Assembly: GCF_003308995.1 (NCBI RefSeq)
Contig: NZ_QFFJ01000001.1
Location: 3,100,001 to 3,164,000 of the forward strand
DNA length: 64,000 bases
Direction: 5' to 3'
Source: Chitinophaga flava
GTDB taxonomy: Bacteria > Bacteroidota > Bacteroidia > Chitinophagales > Chitinophagaceae
Shown: in pieces, positions 33,272 through 43,700 of the stretch
Numbering within the stretch: position 1 is the first letter of the stretch
Layout: each line of letters starts with the position of its first letter
Notes under the pieces: model-generated
What the model was told of the DNA's origin: nothing
Databases searched by the model: none
The model's input: the letters and a program-made list of their open reading frames with translations, nothing else
Made by a program: the position numbers and the translations under genes

Positions 33272-34930
33272 TCAAGGCGACACTTTTTTTACCCTGATCA
33301 GCATTCTTTCTCCGAGAGCGCTGGCACGTGTTGCTTTTCTAACAAAAGGCAGGTCCAGTTTACTGATGTAAAAATTAGGAAAAGAGTGGATCAGGGTATA
33401 GTCGTAACCTTGTTCCTTTAGGCTGGGAAGGTTTTCCCGCGTGGTAAGAACAACACCTGTTGCTGCAGTATCCGTTCGGGTTACCGGAGCATTGAGATAA
33501 TATTCAAAAGAGTAGGAGTTGTTTTGATAGAGGGTGACGGGTGTACCCGGAAGGGTGGCATTAGCATAACTGGCGGCTTCGCTACCACTCTGGTACTGCA
33601 TCATATCAGGATAGAGGATTGTATTCACATACAGGTTCAGAAGTATGCTCATTGCAATGGTACGGTAAAACACGGCTTCCTTGGTACTTTTGTCGAGCCA
33701 GTAGTGCAGCAGCATATACAACACGATCAGGGCGGCGGCAGGTATCAACCAGGCGTAACCCATAGCAGGCTTATAGAGCAGATCTATCAGTACACCGGCG
33801 ACAGCCAGCAGGATGATGACTGTATATTGTGTGCTACGGAAAAAACGTAGTCCTTTGTCGGTGTGTAAGGATAGGATGTACTGTGCAGTAAGGATAGAGA
33901 AAAAAGGGAAGATGATATTGAGATAATGCGGCAACTGGAACTTCGACAAGGAGAACAATGCGAATGTCGCCAGCGCGCCGCAGATGCAATAGAATTCCTG
34001 TTGTTGTTTCCATTTACGGAAGAAGATGATGATGGCGGCATATAACATCACCGGCCAGGGCAGGAAAGCCCATAACAGCGTATGAAAGAAAAAGAAGGGA
34101 TCGCCGGCACCTTTGATAGGACCAGTGTTCATAAAACGCCCAAACTGGCTGTCCCAGAAGAAAAACCGCAACCCTGATACTCCTGTTTTACCAAACACTA
34201 CTTTCTCCGGATGCAGATCAAACTGACGATAGAGCGCATATAACTCCGGAGTGATGAAGACCGCGATCAGTACAAATGCCACTACCCACTGCCAGCTGAA
34301 GATGGTTTTCCACTGTCGGGTAAATAGCAGATGCCCGCCTACAGCAGCCCCTACGGGCACCAGGGCAAAGATCCCTTTGGTCATGATGGCACATGCTGTA
34401 AACAAGGCCCCTAGCACCAGGTGATAAGACCAGGACCGGCCAATACTCTTGTAAAAATGATATACAGCAGCGATGATAAGGCCGGTAAGGTAGGGTTCAG
34501 CCCTTACATCATTATTGGAGATGACCACATGTTCTGCCGTGAGCAGTATACATACGGCCCAGCGGGCGGTATTATCGCCATAGAGGACTTTTGCAAAACG
34601 GTAGGTATACCAGGCGCCCATCAACAGGAAAAGTATCGCAGGCAGCTTATAAGACCAGGTATGAAAACCGAACAGCTGAAAGCTGATAGCCGCCATCCAG
34701 AAAGGGAAATGGGGCTTATCCAGCCATTCATGGCCATCGGCATAGAGGTTCAAATAATCATGTTTCAGCACCATGGTTTTGGCGATGCCCGCATAGAGGG
34801 CGCCATCGGGCTCCAGGATAGGCACCTGGAGTGCACTGAACTGCAGTAAGACTAAAAGGAAAATAATAAACAGCCAGATCTGCTGCTCAGTGAAGGCAAA
34901 TGGGCGAACGGTTGCAGGTTTCGGTAACAT
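33272..34930 (-). CDS. GT39-family (ArnT-like) membrane glycosyltransferase
   Basis: A 552-residue integral membrane protein with about 11-12 hydrophobic segments. The N-terminal part has the GT-C features of the ArnT/PMT group: EPDGALYAGIAKTM (residues about 40-53), with the acidic residue of the periplasmic loop, and WLDKPHFPFWMAA. It transfers sugar from a polyprenyl-phosphate donor to lipid A or protein on the periplasmic side. The donor and acceptor here are unknown. The C-terminal soluble domain from about residue 430 is beta-rich. It stands alone after the tRNA. Confidence 0.87.
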   Translation of the reverse strand: MLPKPATVRPFAFTEQQIWLFIIFLLVLLQFSALQVPILEPDGALYAGIAKTMVLKHDYLNLYADGHEWLDKPHFPFWMAAISFQLFGFHTWSYKLPAILFLLMGAWYTYRFAKVLYGDNTARWAVCILLTAEHVVISNNDVRAEPYLTGLIIAAVYHFYKSIGRSWSYHLVLGALFTACAIMTKGIFALVPVGAAVGGHLLFTRQWKTIFSWQWVVAFVLIAVFITPELYALYRQFDLHPEKVVFGKTGVSGLRFFFWDSQFGRFMNTGPIKGAGDPFFFFHTLLWAFLPWPVMLYAAIIIFFRKWKQQQEFYCICGALATFALFSLSKFQLPHYLNIIFPFFSILTAQYILSLHTDKGLRFFRSTQYTVIILLAVAGVLIDLLYKPAMGYAWLIPAAALIVLYMLLHYWLDKSTKEAVFYRTIAMSILLNLYVNTILYPDMMQYQSGSEAASYANATLPGTPVTLYQNNSYSFEYYLNAPVTRTDTAATGVVLTTRENLPSLKEQGYDYTLIHSFPNFYISKLDLPFVRKATRASALGERMLIRVKKVSP

Positions 34931-35025
34931 GAGCTTAAGTTACTGTCATCCCCTGAGGATTAAACCAACCTCCGGCTATTTAACAAAAAAATCACACGAT
35001 TCAGCAAACATTACATCCATCACAG

Positions 35026-35367
35026 TTACCAGAGCCACCCGCTCTTCTCCATACCCACATAAGCGCCATCTTCCCGTTGCTCAATAGGGTAGGTTTTGAG
35101 GTAATAACCTTCTCCGCTGCAGTTATAACCGTTTTTCATACTGAACTTATAACGGTGCAGCGGGCATACCACATTGCCGGCCGCATCAATGAACCCATCG
35201 GCCATGATACCGCCGGCATGCGGACATTTATAAGCAAACGCGTACAACTGGCCCTGATGAAGGGCACAGCAGATCTTTTTTCCGTTTACGACCTGAACAC
35301 TGATAGAATTGTCGGCAACAGGCAGGTATCCTTCGTCCAGTTTATACCAGGAGTACGTTTTGGTCAT
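35026..35367 (-). CDS. Rieske [2Fe-2S] ferredoxin-like protein
   Basis: A small soluble redox protein, 113 aa, with the two halves of the Rieske cluster site: CPHAGG (near residue 50) and CPLHRYKFSMKNG (near residue 69). It resembles the stand-alone or NirD-like Rieske ferredoxins that feed electrons to oxygenases. The partner is not in the window. Its ATG overlaps the TAA of hflX by 1 nt (TAATG), so it is translationally coupled to hflX. Confidence 0.88.
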   Translation of the reverse strand: MTKTYSWYKLDEGYLPVADNSISVQVVNGKKICCALHQGQLYAFAYKCPHAGGIMADGFIDAAGNVVCPLHRYKFSMKNGYNCSGEGYYLKTYPIEQREDGAYVGMEKSGWLW

Positions 35368-36557
35368 TAGTAGAAAAATTCTGTTTTATAGGGATAACGC
35401 TCTTTGTAAAGCTGGCTTACTTTATCCATGATGGTTTTACGCAGCTCTTCCACATTACGTCTTTCCAGTGCTGCAATAAACACCGTGTTACCATTCGTTT
35501 TCACGTCCCAGTTTTGTTTCAGGGAGTCGAGGATATCCTTTTTGATATCTTCTTCCAGCCATTTATCGAAGGTATTGGCCTCGTAAAGGTCCATTTTGTT
35601 GAAGACCATGATAGTGGGCTTTTCGAAGGCTTTCAGCTCTTGCAGGGTACGGTTTACCACCTCTATCTGTTCTTCATACTGAGGATGGGAGATGTCTACC
35701 ACATGCAGCAGGATATCGCTTTCGCGTACTTCGTCCAGGGTGGATTTGAAGCTTTCTACCAGATGGTGGGGCAGTTTACGGATAAACCCTACCGTATCGC
35801 TGAGCAGGAAAGGTGTTTGCTCAAACACCACCTTACGGGTGGTAGTGTCGAGGGTGGCAAACAGTTTGTTTTCGGCGAATACCTCACTTTTGCTGAGCAT
35901 ATTCATGATAGTGCTCTTGCCTACGTTGGTATAACCTACCAGGGCCACACGGATGAATTCACCCCGTTCCTTGCGCTGGGTAAGGGACTGTTTGTCTATC
36001 TCAGCCAGTCTTTTACGTAACAGCGAGATCTTGTCTTTTACGATACGACGGTCTGTCTCGATCTCCGTTTCACCGGGACCTCTGCTACCGATACCACCGC
36101 CCTGACGTTCCAGGTGACTCCACATACCACGCAGACGTGGCAGGATATACTGGTACTGAGCCAGCTCTACCTGTACTTTCGCCTGGGCTGTACGTGCCCT
36201 GCGGGCAAAGATATCCAGGATAAGGTCACTACGGTCGATAACTTTCACCTTCAGGACCTTTTCTATATTGGCGATCTGAGAACCTGTCAGCTCATCATCG
36301 AAGATGACCAGTGACACATCACGACCGGCGATATATTGATGTATTTCTTCCAGTTTTCCTTTACCCACAAAGGTTGCCCTGTCCGGATGGGCCAGTTTTT
36401 GGGTGAAGCGTTTTAAAGTGGTGGCTCCTGCTGTCTCAGCCAGAAATACCAGCTCGTCCAGGAACTCCTGTACCTGCCGTTCCGTCTGGTCTTTCGTGAT
36501 GACACCTACGATAACCGCCTTTTCTTCTTTTTGGACCGCTTGTTTTTTCTCGATCAA
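35367..36557 (-). CDS. hflX: GTPase HflX (50S-associated ribosome-rescue GTPase)
   Basis: A 396-residue protein with the HflX N-terminal domain (FVGKGKLEEIH near residue 63, LVIFDDELTGSQIANIEK) and the Gly-rich linker (GGIGSRGPGETEIETDRR). The GTPase domain follows: G1 GYTNVGKST near residue 210, G2/G3 LFATLDTTTR and DTVGF, G4 NKMD. HflX splits stalled or heat-damaged 70S ribosomes. The length fits the family. A -7-like TATTTTTG lies about 20 bases upstream of the start. Confidence 0.96.
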   Translation of the reverse strand: MIEKKQAVQKEEKAVIVGVITKDQTERQVQEFLDELVFLAETAGATTLKRFTQKLAHPDRATFVGKGKLEEIHQYIAGRDVSLVIFDDELTGSQIANIEKVLKVKVIDRSDLILDIFARRARTAQAKVQVELAQYQYILPRLRGMWSHLERQGGGIGSRGPGETEIETDRRIVKDKISLLRKRLAEIDKQSLTQRKERGEFIRVALVGYTNVGKSTIMNMLSKSEVFAENKLFATLDTTTRKVVFEQTPFLLSDTVGFIRKLPHHLVESFKSTLDEVRESDILLHVVDISHPQYEEQIEVVNRTLQELKAFEKPTIMVFNKMDLYEANTFDKWLEEDIKKDILDSLKQNWDVKTNGNTVFIAALERRNVEELRKTIMDKVSQLYKERYPYKTEFFY

Positions 36558-36576
36558 AGTGTTTCAAAATTTGCTG

Positions 36577-36584
36577 CAAAAATA
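36577..36584 (-). promoter_or_regulatory. Possible -7 element upstream of hflX
   Basis: Reads TATTTTTG on the minus strand, matching TAnnTTTG, about 20 bases before the hflX ATG. A clear -33 TTTG at the right distance is not seen, so this is tentative. Confidence 0.4.
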
Positions 36585-36820
36585 CTCGTTTTTGCCCACA
36601 CTGATTCTTGTGATTTCTGCTGATTTTTCTGATGGGAGAAGACACAGGCATAGTAACCTCTTTCCATCAGTCAAATACGATCCCGTATTCCCACCTCATC
36701 CTGCATCTTCCAAAGTAACCCTCACGGATCTCCGCTGCGCTCTCCTTTCATCAGGAAAAATCAACCGAAATCACAGGAATCAGTGTTACATTTACGCGAT
36801 CCAAAACAACCTTGCAGATC

Positions 36821-38845
36821 ATGTATAAACCATTTTTACTGACAGGACTATTTATTTCGACTATGGCGACAGCCCAGGACAAGATGACTCCCGAACTACT
36901 ATGGAAGCTCGGCAGAGTGAGTGGAGAAGCCGTGAGCACCGACGGTAAAACCATTATCTATGGTGTATCTCAGGTAAACCTAGCTGACAACAAAAGTGAA
37001 AAAAATCTCTATTCTATCCCGCTCGCAGGTGGTGCCCCTCAACAACTCACCAACACTGCAGGCGCCGAAAATGATGTAGCCGTTCTTCCCGGCAACAAGA
37101 TTGGTTTTTCCAGGAAAGGCCAATGGTGGGAGATGAGCGCCGATGGCTCCAACGCCGTTCAGAAAACAACCGGCGAAGAGATGCAGAACATCAGAATATC
37201 CCCCGATGGTAAACATATCCTGTTTTCCAGAGAGGTGAAAGTTAAAAAAGTGGCCGGCAAGGACTTTTATCCTGATCTGCCAAAATCCAACGTACAGATA
37301 TATGATAACCTCAATTACCGCCACTGGGATACCTGGGAAGACGGTAACTTCTCCCATGTTTTTTATGCCACCTATAACAATGGAGAAATAGGTACACCGG
37401 TGGATATTATGGCAGATGAACCATACGACTGTCCACAGGTTCCTTCCGGCGGCCCGGAAGATTTCATCTGGAGCCCTGATGGGAAAAGCATTCTGTACGT
37501 TTGCAAGAAAAAATTCGGTAAAGCGTACGCCATCAGCACCAATACTGATATCTACGAGTATAACATCGCTGCCAAAACCACCCGCAACCTCTCCGAAGGC
37601 ATGATGGGCTATGATATGGCTCCTTCCTTCAGCGCCGATGGTAAATATATCACCTGGCTGAGCATGGCCCACGACGGCTTCGAAGCGGATAAAAACGATG
37701 TGATCATCCTGGACCGCGCTACCGGCGTAAAAACCAACCTCACCAAAAGCTGGGATGGCACCGCCTCCGCCGTACGCTTCAGCACCGACAGCAAAAAAAT
37801 CTTTTTCCTGGCCGTCCTGAAAGGCACTGAGCAACTGCTGGAAATAACCCTGCAGAAAGATCCGGGACAAACAACTGAAAAGCATATACGTCAAATCACC
37901 AATGGCGACTTTGACATTCACGATATCCTGGCCCAGAGCGGTAATACCCTGGTGGTTTCCCGCACAGATATGAACCACGCTGCTGAACTGTATGCCGTAG
38001 ACCTGCAGAAAGGCACGCTCCGTCAACTCACAGATGTCAACAAAGCCACCTATGACAGAATAGGTATGTGCAAAGTGGAAAAACGCTGGGTAAAAACCAC
38101 TGATGGTAAAGAGATGCTTACCTGGGTGGTTTTCCCTCCTGACTTCGATCCGGCTAAAAAATACCCGACGCTGCTCTACTGCCAGGGTGGCCCGCAGTCA
38201 GCCCTCTCTCAGTTTTATTCCTACCGCTGGAATTTCCAGCTGATGGCTTCCCAGGGTTATATCGTGGTAGCGCCTAACAGAAGAGGCATGCCTGGTCATG
38301 GCGTAGAATGGAATGCTTCTATCAGTAAAGACTGGGGCGGACAACCTATCCGCGACTACCTGAGTGCTATCGATGATGTGAGCAAGGAAAGTTATGTAGA
38401 TAAAAGCCGTCTGGGTGCTGTAGGTGCCAGCTATGGCGGATACTCCGTTTACATGCTGGCCGGCGTACACGAAAACCGCTTCAAAACCTTTATTGCGCAT
38501 GATGGCCTGTTTGACCTGAAAAGCTGGTATGGCACCACCGAAGAACTGTGGTTTGCCAACTGGGACCTCGGTGCTTACTGGGACCCGGCTAACGCCAAAA
38601 CCTACACGCATTTTAATCCAAGCGAATACGCCAATAAGTGGAATACCCCTATCCTGATCGTTCAGGGTGGTATAGACTTCCGCGTACCGATAGAGCAGGG
38701 CCTCCAGGCTTTCCAGCTTGCACAGCTGAAAGGTATCAAGAGCAAACTGCTGTATTTCCCTGAAGAAAACCACTGGGTGCTGAAACCACAAAATGCCATC
38801 GTATGGCAGAGAGAGTTTTTCTCCTGGCTTAAAGAAACACTTTAA
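36821..38845 (+). CDS. Secreted S9-family prolyl-oligopeptidase/dipeptidyl-peptidase
   Basis: Signal peptide cut after MATAQ; the ATG at 36821 is preferred over an upstream TTG. A seven-bladed beta-propeller (residues about 25-420, with repeated SPDGKHILF/SPDGKSILYV and FSADGKYITWL) precedes the alpha/beta-hydrolase domain. The catalytic triad is visible: Ser in GASYGGYS near 536, Asp in GGIDFRVP near 617, His in EENHW near 650. It degrades peptides, probably in the periplasm. The gene stands alone, followed by a strong hairpin. Confidence 0.93.
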   Translation: MYKPFLLTGLFISTMATAQDKMTPELLWKLGRVSGEAVSTDGKTIIYGVSQVNLADNKSEKNLYSIPLAGGAPQQLTNTAGAENDVAVLPGNKIGFSRKGQWWEMSADGSNAVQKTTGEEMQNIRISPDGKHILFSREVKVKKVAGKDFYPDLPKSNVQIYDNLNYRHWDTWEDGNFSHVFYATYNNGEIGTPVDIMADEPYDCPQVPSGGPEDFIWSPDGKSILYVCKKKFGKAYAISTNTDIYEYNIAAKTTRNLSEGMMGYDMAPSFSADGKYITWLSMAHDGFEADKNDVIILDRATGVKTNLTKSWDGTASAVRFSTDSKKIFFLAVLKGTEQLLEITLQKDPGQTTEKHIRQITNGDFDIHDILAQSGNTLVVSRTDMNHAAELYAVDLQKGTLRQLTDVNKATYDRIGMCKVEKRWVKTTDGKEMLTWVVFPPDFDPAKKYPTLLYCQGGPQSALSQFYSYRWNFQLMASQGYIVVAPNRRGMPGHGVEWNASISKDWGGQPIRDYLSAIDDVSKESYVDKSRLGAVGASYGGYSVYMLAGVHENRFKTFIAHDGLFDLKSWYGTTEELWFANWDLGAYWDPANAKTYTHFNPSEYANKWNTPILIVQGGIDFRVPIEQGLQAFQLAQLKGIKSKLLYFPEENHWVLKPQNAIVWQREFFSWLKETL

Positions 38846-38853
38846 TAAACTCA

Positions 38854-38885
38854 CCGGCATTGCAGACACACCACTGCAATGCCGG
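38854..38885 (+). terminator. Hairpin after the S9 peptidase
   Basis: CCGGCATTGCAG (38854-38865) pairs perfectly with CTGCAATGCCGG (38874-38885) around an 8-base loop, 9 bases after the peptidase stop codon. The possible upstream start of the next gene (38879) falls in the stem, so the start at 38903 is favoured. Confidence 0.78.
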
Positions 38886-38902
38886 ATCTTAAAACCACGT
38901 GT

Positions 38903-39682
38903 ATGTTCAACTCCTTACTATTGGAAACGGCCAATGGCGTAGCCACCATCACTCTCAACCGGCCGGAAGTCTACAACGCATTTAATGATGAACTGAGTTA
39001 CGAACTGCAGGATGCCCTCAAACAGGCAGAAAAAGATCCGGCCGTAAGAGTAGTGGTACTCACCGGCGCCGGAAAAGCCTTCTGCAGTGGCCAGGACCTG
39101 AAAGCCTCGACCGAATCCGGCAAACGTAATTTCAGTGAGTCCCTCCACAAACGCTACAACCCCATCATCCGGGCTATCCGTAATATGCCCAAGCCTGTTA
39201 TATGCAGGCTCAATGGTGTGGCTGCAGGCGCCGGCTGCTCCCTCGCACTGGCCTGTGATATGATCATCGCCAGCGAAGCGGCCACCATGATAGAGATCTT
39301 TGTGAACATCGCTCTGGTGCTCGACTCAGGCTCTTCTTATTTCCTGCCCCGCACGGTGGGCTATCACCGGGCTTTTGAACTGGCCACCAAAGCATCTAAA
39401 GTATCTGCCGCAGAAGCGCTGCAAATGGGACTGATCAATAAAGTAGTGGCGCCCGATGCCCTCGATGCAGCCGTAGAAGCCGAAGCCGCCTATTATGCTG
39501 CCGCTCCCACCAAAGCTATCGCCCTGATGAAAAAAATGCTGACCAAGGGGGCGACGGAAAACCTGGACGCTACCCTCGACTATGAGGCCTTTTGTCAGGA
39601 AATAGCAGGTAACTCCAACGACTACCGGGAAGGCCTCAACGCTTTCATCGAAAAAAGAAAACCAGTGTTTAACGGAAACTGA
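38903..39682 (+). CDS. Enoyl-CoA hydratase/isomerase, PaaG-like
   Basis: A 259-residue crotonase-fold enzyme starting at MFNSLLLETANGVATITLNRP. The oxyanion-hole motifs are FCSGQDLK (near residue 66) and NGVAAGAGCSLALACD (near 105). Close to 135 is LVLDSGSSYFLPR, where Asp is at the position of the PaaG catalytic Asp (in PaaG, LIPDCGGTWLLPR). The C-terminus has SNDYREGLNAFIEKRKP, as in PaaG. PaaG acts on ring-epoxide phenylacetyl-CoA. No other paa genes are near, so a related fatty-acyl-CoA hydratase is also possible. Confidence 0.82.
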   Translation: MFNSLLLETANGVATITLNRPEVYNAFNDELSYELQDALKQAEKDPAVRVVVLTGAGKAFCSGQDLKASTESGKRNFSESLHKRYNPIIRAIRNMPKPVICRLNGVAAGAGCSLALACDMIIASEAATMIEIFVNIALVLDSGSSYFLPRTVGYHRAFELATKASKVSAAEALQMGLINKVVAPDALDAAVEAEAAYYAAAPTKAIALMKKMLTKGATENLDATLDYEAFCQEIAGNSNDYREGLNAFIEKRKPVFNGN

Positions 39683-39697
39683 TCTCCGTAATACCCA

Positions 39698-39739
39698 TAA
39701 AAAAACGGCCATGGTTGATACAACCATGGCCGTTATATT
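39698..39739. terminator. Bidirectional terminator
   Basis: ACGGCCATGGTTG (39705-39717) pairs with CAACCATGGCCGT (39721-39733) around a 3-base loop, with A-run on the left and T-rich tract on the right. It serves both the hydratase (+) and the outer-membrane barrel gene (-). Confidence 0.9.
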
Positions 39740-39755
39740 TTGAACCGGGGACTTA

Positions 39756-40460
39756 TTACAGTCCGCTCAGGCAGATACCGATCTGGTAAGGTCTGATGCT
39801 CAGATCACTATTATCTTTCAGCATAGTGTTCAGCGCATAGGAGCCGAATATGGCAAAGTTACCATAACCTACGCGGGCAGTAGCTGAAAAACGCCAGGGA
39901 TTAAAGAAACCTTTGTTCAGGTCTTTATCCCAGTTTTTGGAACCGTTAGGTGCGGTGTTTCTACCTTTCGTATGTGCGTTCACCAATGTACCTACCTTGA
40001 TACCCAAAGCAGCTTTAAATCCTTTGTTGGCGTTATCCGGTACACTGCGGTAACGCAGCTCGATAGGCAACTCCAGGTAAGTGGTAGCTACCTTGAATTT
40101 TTTATAAGTGCTGTTAGCCGGGAAAGTAGGTGTATTAGGATTCACTTTTCCAGCAATATCTAAAGTATGGTCTTTCAGATACACACCGCTGGTGCTGATA
40201 CCCAAACCAGCAGCAAGGCTCAACGGAGATTTTGTACTGAACGGAAAATCATACATCAGCGCAATATTAAAGCCCCTGTTAAAACCCGTCTTGATACTAT
40301 CAGGCGCGCCTGCCCAACCATCATAGGATAACTGAATCATCAGAAAATCCCTGGAATGGGTAGCCCTGTTAACCGCCTTGTTCATGGGAGAACCGCCTTC
40401 CTGTGCAAATACACCTACAGCAACAGCTATCAGGCCAAGGGTAAAAATTATTTTTTTCAT
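39756..40460 (-). CDS. Outer-membrane beta-barrel protein
   Basis: Signal peptide cut after VGVFAQ. The rest, about 215 residues, alternates hydrophobic and polar strands typical of a small barrel (GFNIALMYDFPF, LSLAAGLGIST, TTYLELPIELRYR, GFKAALGIKVGTLV, FSATARVGYGNFAIFGSYALNTM). It belongs to the broad PorT-like/OMP_b-brl class. No binding motif visible. It is monocistronic, with TATATTTG at 40495-40502 (minus) as a possible -7 box 35-40 bases before the start. Confidence 0.82.
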   Translation of the reverse strand: MKKIIFTLGLIAVAVGVFAQEGGSPMNKAVNRATHSRDFLMIQLSYDGWAGAPDSIKTGFNRGFNIALMYDFPFSTKSPLSLAAGLGISTSGVYLKDHTLDIAGKVNPNTPTFPANSTYKKFKVATTYLELPIELRYRSVPDNANKGFKAALGIKVGTLVNAHTKGRNTAPNGSKNWDKDLNKGFFNPWRFSATARVGYGNFAIFGSYALNTMLKDNSDLSIRPYQIGICLSGL

Positions 40461-40494
40461 AAAATATTTAATACTTAGGAAAAAGAATATTAGG

Positions 40495-40502
40495 CAAATA
40501 TA
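40495..40502 (-). promoter_or_regulatory. Possible -7 element of the barrel gene
   Basis: TATATTTG on the minus strand, a match to TAnnTTTG, 35-42 bases upstream of the start codon. The -33 half is not convincing. Confidence 0.4.
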
Positions 40503-40619
40503 TTGGAATGATTGTAAAAGAATTGGTTAAAAAATTACAAAACATAACCTTTTCGCGGCGAAAGTTACATAAAAAGTCATATAGACTATCATATTCTTTC
40601 CTTCTTTCCCCTCCAGTCA

Positions 40620-40739
40620 ATGAACAAGATGAACGACAATAATGTGGTAATTTATCCTAAATTTCCGAAAGAATCCTTTAATAAGGATATCACCCCTGCC
40701 AAAACAGATAACGGGTCTGTGAAACAAAAAGTTCCATGA
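40620..40739 (+). CDS. Micro-ORF (39 aa) coupled to the hybrid kinase
   Basis: An ATG at 40620 (or 40629) opens a 39-residue frame (MNKMNDNNVVIYPKFPKES at its start) ending in TGA, where ATGA overlaps the kinase start at 40736. The overlap suggests translation of one feeds the other. The peptide is charged and soluble, with no similarity I know. It may be a leader regulating kinase synthesis or a real small protein; it could also be a chance frame. Confidence 0.45.
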   Translation: MNKMNDNNVVIYPKFPKESFNKDITPAKTDNGSVKQKVP

Positions 40740-43700
40740 GAAAAATCGCACTTACCGTCATTACCCTCGTGATAGCCGTGCTGATGGCACTCAGCGGTTT
40801 CATTTTCTATGCCGGTATGGTGCAAAAAAGAACCAATGCCGCCGCCAGCTGGATACGCAGCAGCCAAACCACCACCAACCAGGCCAGAACTATCGGCACC
40901 CTGGACTACAAAAGCACTGCCGGCATCAAAGACTACCTTCTCAGTAACGGACATACGAACCTGATGGAACAACAGCTGCAGGACAGCATCCTCGGTATGC
41001 TCCTCCGCCTCACCGGCAACCCGCATAACACACCGGCACAACAACAACGCCTGCAGGCTATACAACAACAGCTGATTCAGCGACGCCATACCAAACATCA
41101 TATTATCTCCACCGCAAACGAAAATCCGGAAGAGGCCAGGCAGATGGTACTCAGCCCCGATTTCCGCCAGCAAGGCCGCAGCCTCCAGGAGATCATCACC
41201 AGCTATATCCGCACCGAACAACAGGAACTAGTACAAAGAATCGATAAAGATTCTTCCTATACTACTTACTCCTTCTGGTTCACCATCATCCTCAGCACCC
41301 TCACTCTTACCCTACTGGTAGGTGAATCCCGTTATATCTTTAAACTCCTGATAAGAATAAGGACCTGGAGCAACCAGCTGCTGAAAAGCGAACAAAGCTT
41401 CAGACGACTGGCAGAGGAAGCTGAACCCATGATCTTCAAATGCTCACTGGATGGCTACTTCACCTATGTAAGCCCCCGCTCGGAAGAAATTACCGGATAC
41501 TCCAATACCACCCTTACCGGCAAACACTGCTCTCTGTTGCTGGAAGATGATGAGTTTAAGCGCATGCAGCGCTTCTATAAACACCAGCTGTCCAACGGAG
41601 ACGAATACTCGTCGCTACAGCTGGAAATCCTCACCCGCGCCGGCAAGAAAAAATGGGTAGAACAACTCACTTCCATCATCACAGGTGATGATGGTAAAAA
41701 AGAATTCGAGTGCATCGTCAAGGATATCGATCAGGAATACCGGAAAAACGAAAGTATCCAGTACCTGCAGCGCAGACTGGAGGCTATCCTCGACTATATG
41801 CCCTCCATGATGTTTGTAAAAGACATGTCCGGCAACTACCTCCTGGTCAACAACCGGTTCATGGAAGTGATGCAGGTACGCCAGGAAGATATCGTGGGCA
41901 AAACGGATGCAGATCTGCACTATCCCTGGGTAAGCCGTTATACCGGAATCTGCCGGCAGGTAATGATCACCGGCATCCGGGAGAAAATGGAAGAAACCCT
42001 GACAGTAAACAATAAAACCTATCATTTCCTGTTAACCGTATTCCCTTTGCGTAATACCAACCATGAAATGATCGGTATCTGTTGTTTAGGACAAGACCTC
42101 ACAGAAAAAACCCTTTATCTCCAACAGGAAAAAGAAGCCCGGAAAAAGGCAGAAGAGGCCCAGAAAAGCCAGGAAACCTTCCTGGCCAATATGAGCCACG
42201 AAATTCGTACGCCCATGAACGGTATCGTAGGCATGACACAGTTATTGCTGCAGGAGCACACCCTTTCTGTTGTACAACAGGAATATGTGACCGCCATTCA
42301 ACGATCAGCCAGCACCCTGCTGGTCATCATCAATGAAATACTCGATTTCTCCAAAATAAAAGCCGGCAAACTCGAACTCGTTATCGAGCCGTTCAACCTC
42401 CATGAAGCCATTAATAGTGCCTTTTTCCCACTCCAGCTGCTGGCACGGGAAAAAGGACTTAACTTCTCAGCACGGATACACGAAAATATTCCGGCCAATC
42501 TCTTAGGTGATGAAGTACGGCTCAACCAGGTGCTGACCAACCTGATCGAGAATGCCATCAAATTTACTAGTGAAGGGCATGTAACAGTGACGGTTACACT
42601 GGTATCTGCTGATAAAGACCATTCCGGTATACGGATTGGTTTTAAGGTAGAAGACAGTGGTATCGGCATTCCCTCCGACAAAACAGAAGTGATCTTTGAA
42701 AGCTTCTCCCAGAGCCATAAAGGCAATAGCCGGCACTTTGGTGGCACCGGGCTGGGACTCACCATCTGCCAGCACCTGATAGACCTCCAGAACGGTATGC
42801 TGAAAGTAGATAGTACTCCCGGCAAAGGGTCCGTATTTTATTTTGAATTACCCTTCACGAAAGATCCGTTTCCCCGGCAGCGGTCTGCCGCACCGGCCGA
42901 AGGAACCCCGCAACAGCCCCTGCTGGGTAAAACCATCCTGGTAGTAGAAGACAACAGGATCAATCAGCAAGTGGCCTACTATACCCTGAAAAAAGGCGGA
43001 TGTGCCAGCGTTGACGTAGTAGACAGTGGCATGGCCGCCCTTGAAATATTAACTGTTAAATCCTACAACTGCATTATTATGGATCTTCAAATGCCCGGTA
43101 TGGATGGTTATGAAACCACCCGCGCCATCCGTAACAACGGTATAAACACCAGTATCATTGCCGTTACCGCCTCCGCCCTGGACGGAGAAAAGGAACGCTG
43201 CCTGCAGGCCGGCATGAACGACTATGTCTCCAAACCGTTTCAGAAGGAAGAACTTTTCCGTAAAATACAAGCTTCCGCCAGCAACGACGCCAATACTAAT
43301 CCTATGCCCAGCCCCGAACCAACGCCTTCACCGGCGCAGCAGCCGGATTCTTCGCCTGTTGCCTCCGGAACAACATCGCCCGCACAACAGCAGCCTACCC
43401 AAAATGAAAGACCTCCCATCAGCTTTGATGACATATACCTCATGATGCAGAAAGATGAAGTCAAGATGATCCTGGAAGACCTGGTTTTGTATATGCCGGA
43501 TTATATTACCCGGCTTCGGCAACATATCGAAGAAGGAAACTGGACAGAAGTTGGCAGTATCTCCCATCAGCTGAAAGGTAATCTGGGTTATGTTTGTATG
43601 TACGAAGCCGTACAGCTGGCTCATGAAATCAACAGGAGCGTAGTATTCGACCCCAACTATGAGGAGTTATCCCGGAAAGCCGCCAGAATGGAGGAGTTAT

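Noticed and set aside
36980..38026. 348-codon minus-strand frame opposite the S9 peptidase
   Set aside because: Shadow of a strong protein-family gene with an intact catalytic triad.
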